Part shown: positions 10,149 to 22,555 of the stretch, piece after piece
Layout: each line of letters begins with the position of its first letter
Position numbering within the stretch: position 1 is the stretch's first letter
Assembly (NCBI GenBank): GCA_000697335.1
Contig: JNEM01008690.1
Location: 1-49,292, forward strand
DNA: 49,292 nucleotides
Direction: 5' to 3'
Origin: Conidiobolus incongruus B7586
Taxonomy: Eukaryota > Entomophthoromycota > Entomophthoromycetes > Entomophthorales > Conidiobolaceae
Made by a program: the position numbers and the translations under genes
The notes under the pieces: model-generated
The model's database searches: none
What the model was told of the DNA's origin: nothing
Seen by the model: only the letters and a program-made list of their open reading frames with translations

Positions 10149-11006
10149 TACCATTTACAATCCCCTCCCACTCTTGAGTATACTGTTATTACTTTGTCCC
10201 CAATAACTCCCAATACAAACAAAACCCTTAACTCTGGAACCGTATCTTTGGATGGATCTCACAAGTTACGGATCAATATATTCTGCAAAATATCGCTTTT
10301 ATTCGTCCTTAGGTCTAATAAAAATCTTCTTCATTCATTCAATAAAAAAACAGTAATTCAAGCATCTTCGCCGACAGCTCAGCAGTTCATAGACGATACA
10401 GCAACGGAGCTTCCGGTAGACATATGGCCCGTCGAACTCTCCGTAAATTACGGTATTTTAAAGCATCCAAGTATTGCATTGTTGTACTTCCACCAGCGTC
10501 AGAATCGAGTATTCGAAGATGAAATTGAATTTAGAATATACACCGTTTTCGCATTGATAGTGTACCGCCACGACGCTGAGGCAAGGACCATGCTGGATGA
10601 GTATCAGGACATTGACTTAACCCCACTGACATGGTTCCGTCTGGAGGACTTCCCTGCACCATCGCGTGACATGTGTGCGCTTCTACATCAAAGGCACAAT
10701 GGCGATTCCTACTGGGCATACTATATTTCCGGATGATGCATTATTGGCGGATATAGACTAAGCCCTCTTTACTATAGCTCAGACCATGCAGTGATCGCGT
10801 CCAAGTACTCGAGTAAGATATCCAGAGAAGTATCTGCGCCATATGCCCTGGATGTATACTGGGAGACTCATCCCCTGAAATGCCAATTTGTATCCAAGTT
10901 CAAGAGCAATAATAAGGAGGGTGCCGCGTTTGAATCTTTGTTTCCAGCTACTCCCACCCCGGATGATCTGGAACATATAGAGTTATTGCTTCGTCTCGAG
11001 ATTTAA
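10149..11006 (+). pseudogene. Unidentified protein-coding relic or gene fragment interrupted by one TGA
   Basis: One reading frame stays open from 10149 to the TGA at 10734-10736 and then, still in the same frame, to TAA at 11004-11006. The amino-acid composition on both sides of the TGA is protein-like (for example EDEIEFRIYTVFALIVYRH before it, and PYALDVYWETHPLKCQFV after it), and from about 10370 the DNA is visibly richer in G+C than the surroundings. There is no ATG in frame before about 10590, and no GT-AG intron that would remove the TGA without destroying coding-like sequence was found. The product is not recognised: no signal peptide, membrane helix or motif I can name. TGA is a true stop elsewhere in this window (aminotransferase). 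The simplest reading is a decaying gene or a fragment that has lost its 5' end. Alternatives are a sequencing error, programmed readthrough, or an undetected upstream exon. Confidence 0.5.
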
Positions 11007-11694
11007 AAAAATAAAACACAATACAAACAATAATTTTGGATCCAAGAATTAGATTATTAATTGATCATATTTAAATTTAAATGTCAAAATCCATATTGAG
11101 ATCTAATTTAAACATTTGTTACCATATCAATCACTTTAGGTAATTTTGTATTCATTTGTATTATCTTGAAATTTATTTGAATTCATTCTTCATCTATTAT
11201 TTTAAATACAAATCACACAATTTGTTTATTTGATATATAGTAATTTATTCGATCATTTTAAGTTTATTAAAATGATCCTATACTTTCCATCTCATTTTAA
11301 TTCATTTTTGATATATTACAAAATTTTCAATCAATTATGGACATAGCAGAGTGTAAACAATTATCTTCAATCTAATAACTTGTAATTGTGTATTATTTTA
11401 ATATAAGTATTAGATTTTGAGAAATGTTGAAACCTCAATTATAGAATGATATGGTATTATAATTGACATTTATTAATTATAATATATTAATATAAATGAA
11501 TATTCAATCTTAATTAACTTTTAAGTTTTGTTTCAAATTCATAATTCAAAACCGCATTTTATAAATTCAAGTTAAATTTATGATAAATTACTCTAATTAA
11601 TAACTTTTAACCTTTTTAATTTAGAATTCAATTTAATACTGTAATCTTAATATCCCCAATTAAATATATTCAAAATTCTTTTCATCTAACCCTA
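11007..11694. other. AT-rich spacer
   Basis: No gene, RNA or repeat recognised; it should include the promoter of the phosphatase gene starting at 11695. Confidence 0.35.
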
Positions 11695-13109
11695 ATGAAT
11701 CTTGTAAATTCTAATACTTCTTTACCACAAATTTTGGTTGAAGTAATTTTTACTAATATATAATTTGATATAATTGTTATTAATTTTAATTTAGGATGAT
11801 GATCTAAATAACAATAGTAATTCTAACCCAAAACGAAAAAACTCTAACAATTCGGAGTGTAAAGTAATTTTCTAAATTAAATTTTGAATAATAATTTGTT
11901 AATATCAATTTAGTCCAAGGGATCCAAATCCAAACAAGGGCGAAGAAAAGTTGACCTCAAAGTAATATAGACAGATTGAAGGGTTATTGTTTGATTTTAA
12001 ACAATTTTTTATTAGGCTATTATTGACTTGGTTAATAATTTTCATTCTGATTCAGACCTTAATTCCAATGTAATTTTTCTTAATTTTATTTTTATTTAGA
12101 GTATTAATTTTAGTTGTTTAGAATAGCTTTGATTCTTCATCAAGGTCTCCTAGTCCATACACTAGACGACAAGTAATCTATCCTCAATTTATATTATAGT
12201 AATTCTATTTGATTATTCAGCGAAACTAACAATCTTTCATTAGCCTTATATTGTACCTAAATGGCCTAATGATCCAGTATTTTAAATTTTAAAAATACCC
12301 AATTTTTAAAATGTAAAATTTATATTTTGATTCTTTAGGAAACAACATCGAGAGTAGAACAAAATATGATAGAAGCTCAACAAAAAAGAATTCCTATTTT
12401 ATTAGTATTTGATTTGAATGGAGTATTGGTAAAGCGCAGTGGAAACAAATCCAAAACAATATTTTTACGCCCTCACATCCATGAACTTGTCGAATTCGCA
12501 ATGAAAAACTTTTACGTGATAACTTGGACAACTGCCAAACCCGTCAACTCGGATAAAATTATCGATGCAGCTTTCGGACCCTATAGGCCTTATCTTTTAA
12601 GCAATTTAACGAGATTACACTGCGAAATTTTAGGTGACTATTATCAAAATCCAGAAACCATTAAAGATTTGACAGTTATCTGGAATCACGAATTTAAAAC
12701 CAATCCCGATGAAATATTGAAAACGTTGCCATCTCCACCTGCTCAAAAAATATTTAAAGATATATATTTGAAAGAAATTAATCAAATACCGGACGAAAGG
12801 ATAAGACAACTCTATTTGGGCATTGACACTAGCTGCAATACTGTCTCATTACAATTCGACACATCCAATACGATATTGATCGATGACTCACCCGAGAAAG
12901 CTAGGAATCAACCCAATAATTACATTCAAGTTCCAGAGTATCAAGGACGCAAATTTAACGATACTGACGAAAGTTTACGCGATCTAAAACTCTATCTAAA
13001 TGATTTGGTGGATTCTTACCGTAAAGAATACAAAACATGCGAAACTGAAGGTATCAAATTTCAATTTTCAGTGGTAGATTATATCAAATCTCATGGTATA
13101 ATTTTTTAA
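11695..13109 (+). CDS. FCP1/NIF-like HAD-superfamily phosphatase domain protein
   Basis: Six exons (11695-11742, 11795-11863, 11914-11961, 12016-12069, 12122-12172, 12339-13109) join to 346 residues. The first five are small, each a whole number of codons (phase 0), and encode a 90-residue polar Asn/Ser/Lys/Arg-rich tail that looks disordered. The last exon encodes a HAD/FCP1-homology fold: motif I is DLNGVL (Asp115 nucleophile; the usual second Asp is Asn117), motif II is WTTAKP (about 153-158), motif III is ILIDDSPEKA (Asp272/Asp273). Family members are Ser/Thr phosphatases or, like Tim50, inactive HAD folds. The DLNG variant is common in a fungal/plant subgroup of NIF proteins of unclear substrate. 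Asn at position 117 replaces the acid/base Asp, so catalysis by the usual mechanism is doubtful. Intron 5 (166 bp) is about three times longer than the others. Confidence 0.8.
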
Positions 13110-13830
13110 TATTTATATTCACTTTAAATGTTATGAATAAATCTTAGAATTATTATTAACTAATTGATATGGATAATTTATTGTTAATTATTGAGAAATG
13201 AACTATAAATTCCAAATATAGTAGGTTACTTCCATTTTTCATCTATATTATCAATTATTTTTAAACAAATTACCAATTTATAGTTTTAAATTGAATTTAT
13301 CAATTATTAAATTTAAAAATTTTTATAAAAATATTGATTAGTATTAAAAAATTCTTTCAAAATATCTGAATAATATTAACAACCATACCAAATACAATAT
13401 AGTATTTGTTAGAAATAATATTGAATTTATTAAAATTGTCAATCAATTGAGATAAATTATAAAAATATTAATTAATTTTAATATTAAATCAAAAAATAAT
13501 ATTTGAAACATGATGTAATAATGATTAAATAAAAAATTTGAATGTATAAAGTATAAAACTCATTAATATAACTGTGTAAAAGTTTATATATAGCACATTT
13601 AAAGATATTGATATTATATTTAAGATTTGAGATAACCTTATTAACACACTATAATTTTACTATCGATAAACTAAGAAAATTGTTAATATTATTAACTGTT
13701 TCTGACACACCTCAAAGCCCCTCACAATAAGTTATCCCAAAACTATAACAAATTTTGATTAAATTTCTAAAATAAAAATAGCTTAATTTATTTTTCGAGG
13801 TTTATAATATATCAGATAGTTTCGTCTCAA
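13110..13830. other. AT-rich convergent intergenic region
   Basis: A 721-bp spacer between the 3' ends of the phosphatase gene and TOM22. No gene, RNA or repeat recognised. Confidence 0.35.
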
Positions 13831-14293
13831 TTATTGTTGGGTTTGTTCTGGATGAGGTTGCTAAAAATAGTAAAATAAATAAATTTTGAAAAATATAGTG
13901 TGAAAAAATACTTACCTGGGCACTTGGGTCAACACCTTGAGGGTACTGACCACTTCTCATCAACAATTCCTGATCCTTTTCGTAAGCAATCATGAGGGGT
14001 AAAAGAACAACAAAAGCACTTGTACTCAACACCCAACCAGTCTTACCTAAGATTGAGAAAGCGGTGTGAACTCCGTTATAAACAGATGAGAAAGTCTTAG
14101 AAATAGCCAAACGTTGGTTGGGAGGGATAATATCTTTAAGAGCGTAAATTCTGTCCATAAGGGTTTCGTCGTCGAATTCTTCATCATCATCATCATCGGT
14201 GTATTGGTCGTCGTCGGTATACTCTTCTTCGACATCTTCTACGACGACTTTATCGGCTTTTTCGTTGGTTGGAATTTCTTTTAAAATGACCAT
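13831..14293 (-). CDS. TOM22: Mitochondrial import receptor subunit Tom22
   Basis: Two exons (14293-13916, 13860-13831; intron 55 bp) encode 135 residues, close to the usual Tom22 length. Tom22 is the tail-in outer-membrane subunit that docks presequence receptors and organises the TOM complex. An acidic cytosolic N-terminus (about residues 18-44, long runs of Asp/Glu with a GAT/GAC repeat) suits presequence binding. The conserved block ETLMDRIYALKDIIPP is followed by KTGWVLSTSAFVVLLPLMIA, the single membrane span, and a short intermembrane-space tail ending in a Q/P-rich stretch after splicing. Without the intron the frame reads into an unrelated hydrophobic tail, which is an artefact. Confidence 0.92.
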
Positions 14294-14579
14294 TATGAAA
14301 AATTATTAATAATAAATATTAACTTTCTGTAATTAATATTAATTGGCCCCAAATTCAATTAATAATTTAAAACTAAAATTCATTTATCAAAATTATGGGA
14401 TAATATTAATTTTCATAATAATTTGAATTAATAAACCTATAAAATTTTAATTTTTTTTTATAATTTTTAATTTTTAATTTTTGATTATAATATAAAAAAA
14501 ATTAATAAATTTTTTAAATAATATATAGATAAAATTAAATTATAAAAATTATTAGTTATTAAAATAACCTTTAAATATT
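14294..14579. promoter_or_regulatory. Shared divergent promoter region, TOM22 / UTP13
   Basis: Only 286 bp separate two divergent start codons, so the two genes share upstream DNA. The stretch is almost pure A/T with runs of T and A; no specific site was recognised. Confidence 0.4.
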
Positions 14580-17463
14580 ATGTCGAATGCTATCAAACTC
14601 AAGACTAGGTAATTTCCTTTAAAATCCTGATCATTGAAAAAAAAAATTAATTAAGAAATTAGTTATAAACTAGCAAATTCTATCGATACCATATACACTG
14701 GTGGTACAGTGCAAATAAATTCACTTACAAACAGATTATTCACAACTTTGGGTGAAGATATTATAATATCTGACTTGACAACTGGTCAAAAAATTCAAAC
14801 TCTATCTGGTGTAAGTTTAATATTTAAAAAAGAATAAGGATTAGTGTTGAATTAACGGATTTAGGATTCCGAAGATATTACATGTTTCGCAGTGAACCCT
14901 CAGGGAACTTACTTAGTGAGTGCTAGTAGAAGTTTGCAAGTTCGAATTTGGGATCTAGAGAGTTTTAAGGTGGTTAATACTATTAGAGTAAGTAATAAAA
15001 TTATCTATCCATTGAGTTATTTGATATATTAATAAAAAATTGTAGCTCAGAGATACACCAATCATTGTTATGGCGATTGATCAATCTGGGACTTTAGTAG
15101 CTTTGGGATCGGCAGACAGTACCATTCAAATCTACCACATTACGAAGGGGTATTGCACCCACAATTTTAAACGTCACGGAGGAGTTGTCAGTGCTCTGAA
15201 ATTTTTCACACCTCCCAAGACTAAGGACATGAATCAGATCTGGCTCGCTTCCGGTGCCAACGACTGCAAGATTATCCTGTGGGATTTGAAAACTAGTCAG
15301 CATTTGGCTACCTTCAACCATCATGGATCTGTTATTCGAGGTCTCGACTTCACTCCAGATGGCTCCATTCTGTTAGCGGGTTCTAGAGACAAGACCGTAT
15401 CGCTATGGAATACAAAAACTTTGAAACCTATGAAATCTATCCCACTTTACGAATCTGTCGAAGACGTTGGATTCATTAGATCTAGCGATGATGCAGACGA
15501 AATGCCCACCCAATTCTACACTGGTGGCGAATCTGGACTACTTAAGATCTGGGACCTCGAATCTGGCGAAGAGTTGATCGTCCAAGTGCAAGAGGGTTCT
15601 ACCTCGCACCAAATCACTCAAACCCTCTACTTGAAAGATGTTCAGCAGCTGGTTGCAGTCACTGATGACCACAGTTTGGTCTTCTACTCAGTTGAAGATC
15701 ATTTAGCTAGAGTCAAGCAAATCGTCGGATATAACGAAGAGATTATCGATTTGAAACTGTTGGAATATACCTACAACAATGAAGAGCATTCTCACCTACT
15801 CGTTGCTTCTAACAGTGAGCAATTGAAGGTAATTGATTTGGCTACATCTTGCACTGATCTTTTATTTGGTCACTCCGATATTGTTGTGTCGTTGGCTACC
15901 AATCCCTCAGGTACAGTATTTGCTTCAGGCTCTAAGGATAACACTGCTAGAATATGGAGAGCTAATGTTGGCGAGCAATTGAGGTAAATTTAGTATGCAT
16001 CATTTAAGTTATATTAATATTAATAAGCGTTTTAGTTTCGAATGCTTAGCTGAATGTGTCGGTCACAACGAAGCGGTTGGAGCTATTGCACTTTCTAAAA
16101 AATCCAATGGTCCTCAATATTTAGTCACGGGAAGTGAAGATTTAACTGTGAAATTGTGGGAATACACTGATTATGGTATTTTTAATTATATTAACCATTT
16201 ATTATAATTTCATTAAATTAATTTATTTAGTTGACTCAGACCTCGAAGATACCGAAATCCCTAAACTTCAATCAAAATACACCTTCAAGGCTCACGACAA
16301 AGCCATCAATTGCGTAACATTCGCCCCCAATGACAAGATCTTTGCCACTGCATCCCAGGACAAGACCGTCAAGGTTTGGAACACCGCTGATGGTTCCTTG
16401 TTAGGCACATGTACCGGTCACAAGCGAGGTGTTTGGTCCGTCGAATTCTCTCCAGTAGAGCAAATCATGGTAACCAGTTCTGGTGATAAAACTGTTAAGA
16501 TCTGGTCCCTCAAGGACTTCTCATGTCTCAAAACCTTCGAAGGCCACACCAACACCGTATTGCGCGCCAGCTTCCTTTCCAGCGGCTTACAAATCGTGTC
16601 CTGTGGTGCTGACGGTCTGGTGAAGTTGTGGACTATTAAGAATAATGAATGTGTAGCTACTTTGGACGGTCATACCGAAAAAGTAATAATTGATTCAAGA
16701 TTTTACAATTTTGATATTAATTAATTTTTAGATTTGGTGTCTTGCAACCTCCAAAGACGAACAATTCCTAGTGACGGGAGGTGCCGATTCTGTCATCAAT
16801 CTGTGGGAGGATACTACGGAATCAGATCAGCAAGCCAAGCGCGAGGAGGAAGAAGCTAAGATTATTCAGTAAGTTTGATCCTAACCCAATACCATTTCAT
16901 TCGTTAATATTTTGAATTTTAGAAATCAAGAGCTATCAAATTTCATGGTACAAAAGGACTATAAGAATGCTATCAAATTGGCTATTAAATTAAATCACCC
17001 ATTTCAATTACTCAATATCCTTTATAAAGTGCTGGAAAACTCATTCACCAAGGACAGTATTACAGGTAGTTTAGATATTGACGAAATCTTTTCCAAATTA
17101 CCTCAAGATCAGGTAACATCTACAATTATATCATATGATAAGGAAATATTAAAATATTATTTAGTTGCAACAAATATTGAAATATATCTGTGATTGGAAT
17201 ACCAATTTCAAACATTCCCCAATTGCCCAAAATCTTTTACATATTATTTTAAAATCTTACCACCCCTCTGTACTTAATGAATTAAATGGAATTCAAGAGG
17301 TAATATATGCTATTCCTCGAATGTATATTTGTTAATTAACTGATTATTTTAGGTTTTTAAGAGTTTAATTCCATATACCGAGAGACATTATAATAAGTTG
17401 GATGATCAAATCACTCAAACTTATTTACTGGATTATACATTGGCTCAAATGGATTTAATTTAA
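14580..17463 (+). CDS. UTP13: U3 snoRNP / SSU processome WD40 protein Utp13 (TBL3)
   Basis: Ten exons (14580-14608, 14663-14810, 14865-14987, 15046-15983, 16036-16175, 16231-16682, 16732-16868, 16923-17112, 17165-17299, 17353-17463) join to 800 residues; yeast Utp13 has 817. It is part of the UtpB subcomplex of the small-subunit processome in the nucleolus, needed for early pre-18S rRNA cleavage. The N-terminus SYKLANSIDTIYTGGTV matches the family. Two tandem WD40 propellers follow, with many GH...WD-type repeats (for example SGSKDNTARIW, TASQDKTVKVW, TSSGDKTVKIW). The C-terminal all-helical Utp13 domain is seen in ELSNFMVQKDYKNAIKLAIK, LLNILYKVL, LQQILKYICDWN and the last exon IPYTERHYNKLDDQ. 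Exon 2 needs the first of two nearby acceptors (after 14662) to keep the KTSYKL start. The gene is G+C-richer in the propeller exons, as expected for a well-expressed gene. Confidence 0.93.
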
Positions 17464-18171
17464 AAATTTTAGTGAATGACTATTAAGTAATAAATTATAG
17501 ATTGTTTTTAATAGAATTATACATCAAATAATATTTATTTTTTGATGGAGTTATTAGGATTTGAATTGATCGAATAAATTTAAAATATTAAATTTTTCAC
17601 AAATTGATATTATTTCCTAGCTTGATATAAATTATTAAGTTTTTTATATTATTGTTATATTATAATTTGATAAATTTAATAATATTTAAACCCAATCATT
17701 CTTAATCATATTGAACACTCACTTTAATATGGTTATCAGAAATAATTCATTTAAACCCGACATTTTGATCCAATTATATCATTTAAATCTTAATAGGATA
17801 ATTTAAAGAGTTTAGTTAACAATAAAATTTTTAATTAATTATGTTCGCAAAATTTTAGCTATTTTCTAATTAAATTTGAATGAATTCTTAACCATTCTAG
17901 GATTATGTATTGGAATTTATATTGATATGATAAAGATATTAAATCAGGTAATAATTATTGAATTTAATTTTTGATATTATCATTAAATTTGTAGTAAATA
18001 GAGTATAATTATATGATTCATCGATTTATTTTTAATTTTAACAATTTCAAAATTAATAAAGTTAAGATGTAATTAACAATTTTATATCTAAAATATAAAT
18101 CTAGCAAATTTTAATATTTAAAATAGATTTTAATTTTTAATCCAAATATCACACATAATACTCCCACAAAC
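17464..18171. other. AT-rich spacer after UTP13
   Basis: No gene, RNA or repeat recognised. Confidence 0.35.
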
Positions 18172-18447
18172 TTTATTGGTATTTTCAGGTTATTTGATAA
18201 GAACTGTGGTTAACTAGATGGTAACCCGACCAACTTCATCTCGCCATCTATTACCTTATGGAGTTATAACCCTGGAATACCTACCATACCACTTCAATAT
18301 CTCATTTTTCTGATGGCTTAATATACTTCTTTACACTACTTACGGCCGACAAATGTCCTATAAAAGAACCATTGTCGGAATACATTTTCATCAACACCTT
18401 TGGTCTTCTGTGAAGCCTGTTAAACCCTTGACAAACCCTAATAAAGC
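18172..18447 (+). repeat. Possible third copy of the SINE-like dispersed repeat
   Basis: This block is clearly less AT-rich than its surroundings and has no ORF. It shares ordered short matches with the copies at 41286-41585 and 47949-48201: TTGGTAT near its start, CTGATGGCTTA, TATAAAA followed by CGGAAT, and TTGAC...AATAAA near its end. The similarity is weaker than that between the other two copies. The boundaries are approximate, and the G+C-richer stretch continues to about 18540. Confidence 0.35.
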
Positions 18448-20336
18448 ATCTTAATCCAAACTACTAGGCAAATCACAAGCAAACCGTCCCCTTCTCCATT
18501 AACAATGTCTTACTAGCAATCATAGAACCACAAAACTAATTAATTAATATTATTTTTTTAATACAACTATGATTAACTATAGTTTTTTAATTTTCAATTG
18601 AGTTTCAATTGCAAAATTAATTTATTAGATAATTTTAAAAATCTATCCAATTAAACGAGAAATATTTTACAAATTATACTTAATCCAAAAATTAAAATTA
18701 TTTCAATAATTCCATATTATTTAAATATAATTATGATACTGCTATATTTAAATTATATACTTGATAATTATTAAAAATTCTTTGAATAATTTTTTCAAAT
18801 CAAAGCTATGTACACTTTTAATAGATATATAATTAATCAAAAAGAATCTAAAACCATATCTAATCATAGCGTTAAATTGGCTATTGTTCTGATTAAAGAA
18901 TGCTGAAAGAAATACCATAATTCATCATTAAAACAAAAATTTCTTTTACAATGAGCTAATATTGCACTAAAGTCCAATATTATTTAGATAGCGATATCAA
19001 AAATATTAAAGAACTCGATCATTACCTTGGCCTTAGAAATTAACAAAATATGAAAATCAAGATTTTAGACATTCTATAATGGGGGAACTAATTCAGTAGT
19101 TTTATTATAATTCATAAAAGAGTATAACTGGCTCCTTCTTAAATTTTGTTTACTCTTTTTCTAAAGAAATATTACCCAAGTGGCATTTTTAAATTTTCAA
19201 TTATATGGCTTGGAGAATTCAAGCTTCAATACTATCTAAAATCTTATCAACAATATGATGAATGATCTTCAATTCCTTTTCAAAAGATTATTTTTGAATT
19301 ACCAAAAATTATAACCAAAATTAGTCTAAATACTTAGGATGAAATTTATAACATGGATGAAATTATAGTTTTACAGTACACTAGTAAGCATATTTAATTT
19401 AATTTCTTACTATTCTATGATAATAATAATTAGAATTTATATATATTATTTTAGGGAATTTTTATATCTATTAAATATTATTATTTTTAATTTGTAACAG
19501 TGGTTAGTGGTAAATTTAGTATAATCAAGAGGAACACTTAAATTAGTGATGACTTAGTCAAATTAATATATTGGTGAGTTTATTTAGAAACCAAATATAT
19601 AAGTTAGTAGAAATATATTAGATATTAATATGGTATTAATAGTAAGTCTCAAATTTTAAATAATAATGATTAATAACAAATCAAATAATAATAAACATAT
19701 ACTAAGAGGAAAAGAGAAAAACCATTTTTATTAGCTTAATTAATGGTATTTATCTAATTTAATGGACTTTTAACTGAATTTTAGATATAAACTGCTTAAT
19801 CAATTAAAGGTTATAAATATGGGACTATATATTATAAATTTGAGAACCAGTCTCTTAATGTAATTAATATGATATAATTCAAAAATATCATGGAATTTTT
19901 GAATATTATAATAAATCTAATGTTAATATATTATATTTTTAAAAATTATTTTATTATGATAATTTAGAAAGATATATTTAATAAATTAATTTTTACTATA
20001 CTTGATAATTAGAAAGATAAATTTTATTAATAATTGTTTAGTTTTTTCTTTTAATTTTAAATATTATTTCATCAATTATTAATTGATTTATATTTATAAA
20101 TGTGAAATATTTACTTAGTTATTCAATATTTTGCTGCAGAAGTTCAAAAGAAAGCGTGTGTGCCTATTATGGTGTGTTATGATATTTCAAGATCTTACAA
20201 GCTCTCACTTTGGATAATTGAAAAATCTTGGAACCCAATTTGTTTTAGAAAATACAAAAAGAAATCTAAAGAATGTATACTATGCATGCAAAAAGGTTTG
20301 GTTAACCTACTCGATTTTTGTCAGCTGGTTATATTA
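18448..20336. other. AT-rich spacer
   Basis: No coding region recognised. The stretch up to 18540 may belong to the repeat on its left. Short ORFs here have no coding signature. Confidence 0.3.
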
Positions 20337-20403
20337 GTTTGGTAGTCTAATGGTTAGTAAGAATGTATATCTCATTCTCGCTAACTGTTCTATCCATTCA
20401 AAC
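20337..20403 (+). pseudogene. Degenerate tRNA-like sequence
   Basis: The ends can pair (GTTTG with CAAAC). The segment AGTCTAATGGTTAGTA resembles a D arm/box A, GAATG and CATTC can form an anticodon-type stem with a 7-nt loop, and TTCTATC resembles a T loop. The loop lacks the invariant U33 and the T stem is mispaired, so it is not a working tRNA. It could be a tRNA pseudogene or a tRNA-derived repeat head. Confidence 0.3.
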
Positions 20404-22555
20404 ATAATACAGATTTATGAAAAGATTGATCTGAGAATTACTAAATTGATATTCTTACCTCCGAAAAGTACTGCATTATTGCAGCCCTTCGATTCTCGAA
20501 TTAGATGCATATTTAAGAGGTAGTACGAATACTATTTGAATTTAAAATACATAGAAATTATTGGAAAATATTAAAACAATTGAAGCGAATTATAATATTA
20601 TATTGCTTGAAGGAATCCAGCGTTCCGAGAAAGTATGAGTTAAAGAAATCAATAGTATAACAATTCATAACTGTTTTAAACATGAGAATATATATTTTGA
20701 ATTTTATAAAGAATACTAATGGTATATTTGAATAGTTTTTCAAAACTAATAGAAATTTTATATAGATGGTAAACCTAAATTGAGCAAGATAAAAATTTCA
20801 AATATACTAAACAATGATACCATATAGTTAAATATATATTATTTACACAAATACATATCCATATAAATAATAATGTATATGCCAATTTCAATTTAACATG
20901 AATTCAAAAATGGTTTAAATCATATGCAAAATTGTTATACTTAGATATATACAAAATCTACCAATTTTTTTCTATAATTATTACTTATTATTAAATTAAA
21001 TGATCCTTAGAATATGATATTTTATAATTAACTAATTTTTTAATCTATTTTTATTATCTGTTTAATTTAAATATTTTTTTTCAATCGTAATTTCGCTCGT
21101 TTTTTTAAAATAATTAAATCTGGAATATAATCAAAATTAATATAACTTAAAAAATATTTAATATATACAGAATTTTTTATTATTGGATGTATAAAATTTA
21201 GAAGAGCTTTGTGTATATGTACATATTACTTAAAAACTCATGTCAAAGGACTATTGTTAGACGATTATATTGCAAAAATCGTTAGCAAAGAGTCTCCATA
21301 TCTCGAAATATATTAAGCCAAGAGGTAATTTGCTCTATCTGTTACTGTGATTTTTTACACAAATCCAAGTATAAGCCTGATATCCTAGAGATTAAAAGTG
21401 AAGAAGGTCATGAAATTTATTTAAGTGCTTAGAAGTTCCAGGATTCACCCAAATCAATCTCAGAAAATTAAAGAATGAATGAAGCAATTACCTAACTTTG
21501 TAACAAGCTGAGCTTGGGTCAAAAAGCTGTTGAAATTACTAAAAATCTTTACCAATGTGCCAAAAATGCCAAACTCTTCGGATTTAGATATGAAGTGTGT
21601 ACAATTCTTGAATATGTTTTTGTAGTTTCTAGATTTTAAAACTTGGATGAAAAGTATTGTTGTAACTCGTATTCCAAAGCTTAAAATTTGTAAAGTATTG
21701 CGGTTATGATTAATAATACCAATGCTCACCAATTATAACTTGATTGTTGGTTTAAAATCGTGATTAATTAAATTAATGATGAATTTTGATTAACTTTGAC
21801 TCATTTCATTTAAATATCACGATATAATTCAAATAAAATTAACATATAACTCTTGCATCAATATTTTAAAATATTGATTATATATCATATTCATATTATC
21901 ATGATTAAATTTTAATAAAATTCAATATATTTTAAAAACATTTGATTTATAATAAAATATAAAATACTTGAAATAACGAATGATCCATCAACATTATTAT
22001 ATTTAAATAAACCAATTTAAACTATTATTAATATACTAAAGAAAAGATCATATTACTTTAAATAATAAATGCTTATTAATGATTAATAACTAGTTCACAT
22101 GGTCTAAAATTTCACTATCCTTAATTTCAATTTAACTATCATAAATATCAGATTAATTACCTTGTATAAGTTACACTAACGGTTATCAATTACCCCAATC
22201 TAGTAATCTAATCTTAGATGTTTTATTGATAACTAATTAATCATTCATTTTTATCGCAAAAATAACCATTTTGTTGATGTTGATAAGGAACTGATTATAT
22301 GTGGAAAAGGGGAATTTTATTATATTTTTTTCAAAAATTTATGACTAAAAAAATATCTGATAAACAATTTCCAAAAAAGATAAAATTACTAACTATAACC
22401 AATCAAAATAAAGGATTACAATTAATTTGAAACTAAATTTTCAAGAATTTAAAACCATAAAATTTAATATATAAAAGAATATAAAATTAAAAATAAATAA
22501 TAATAAAATTGAAAAATAAGTCACTTTTATTTCTTTCTAATATAATTTTGACATA
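20404..22555. other. AT-rich spacer upstream of NMNAT
   Basis: No supported gene. A 90-codon frame on the minus strand (21732-21460) is not recognised and has no start context, splice signals or homology that I can name. A slightly G+C-richer patch at about 21240-21480 contains ACACAAATCC, also present in the repeat copy at 47949-48201, and may be another decayed repeat copy. Confidence 0.3.

Noticed and set aside
10734-10736. TGA as selenocysteine or as a reassigned codon
   Set aside because: TGA ends the aminotransferase gene normally, no other gene here has an internal TGA, and no SECIS-like hairpin was recognised.
21460-21732. 90-codon minus-strand frame
   Set aside because: No recognisable domain, no splice-supported extension and AT-driven composition; most likely fortuitous.
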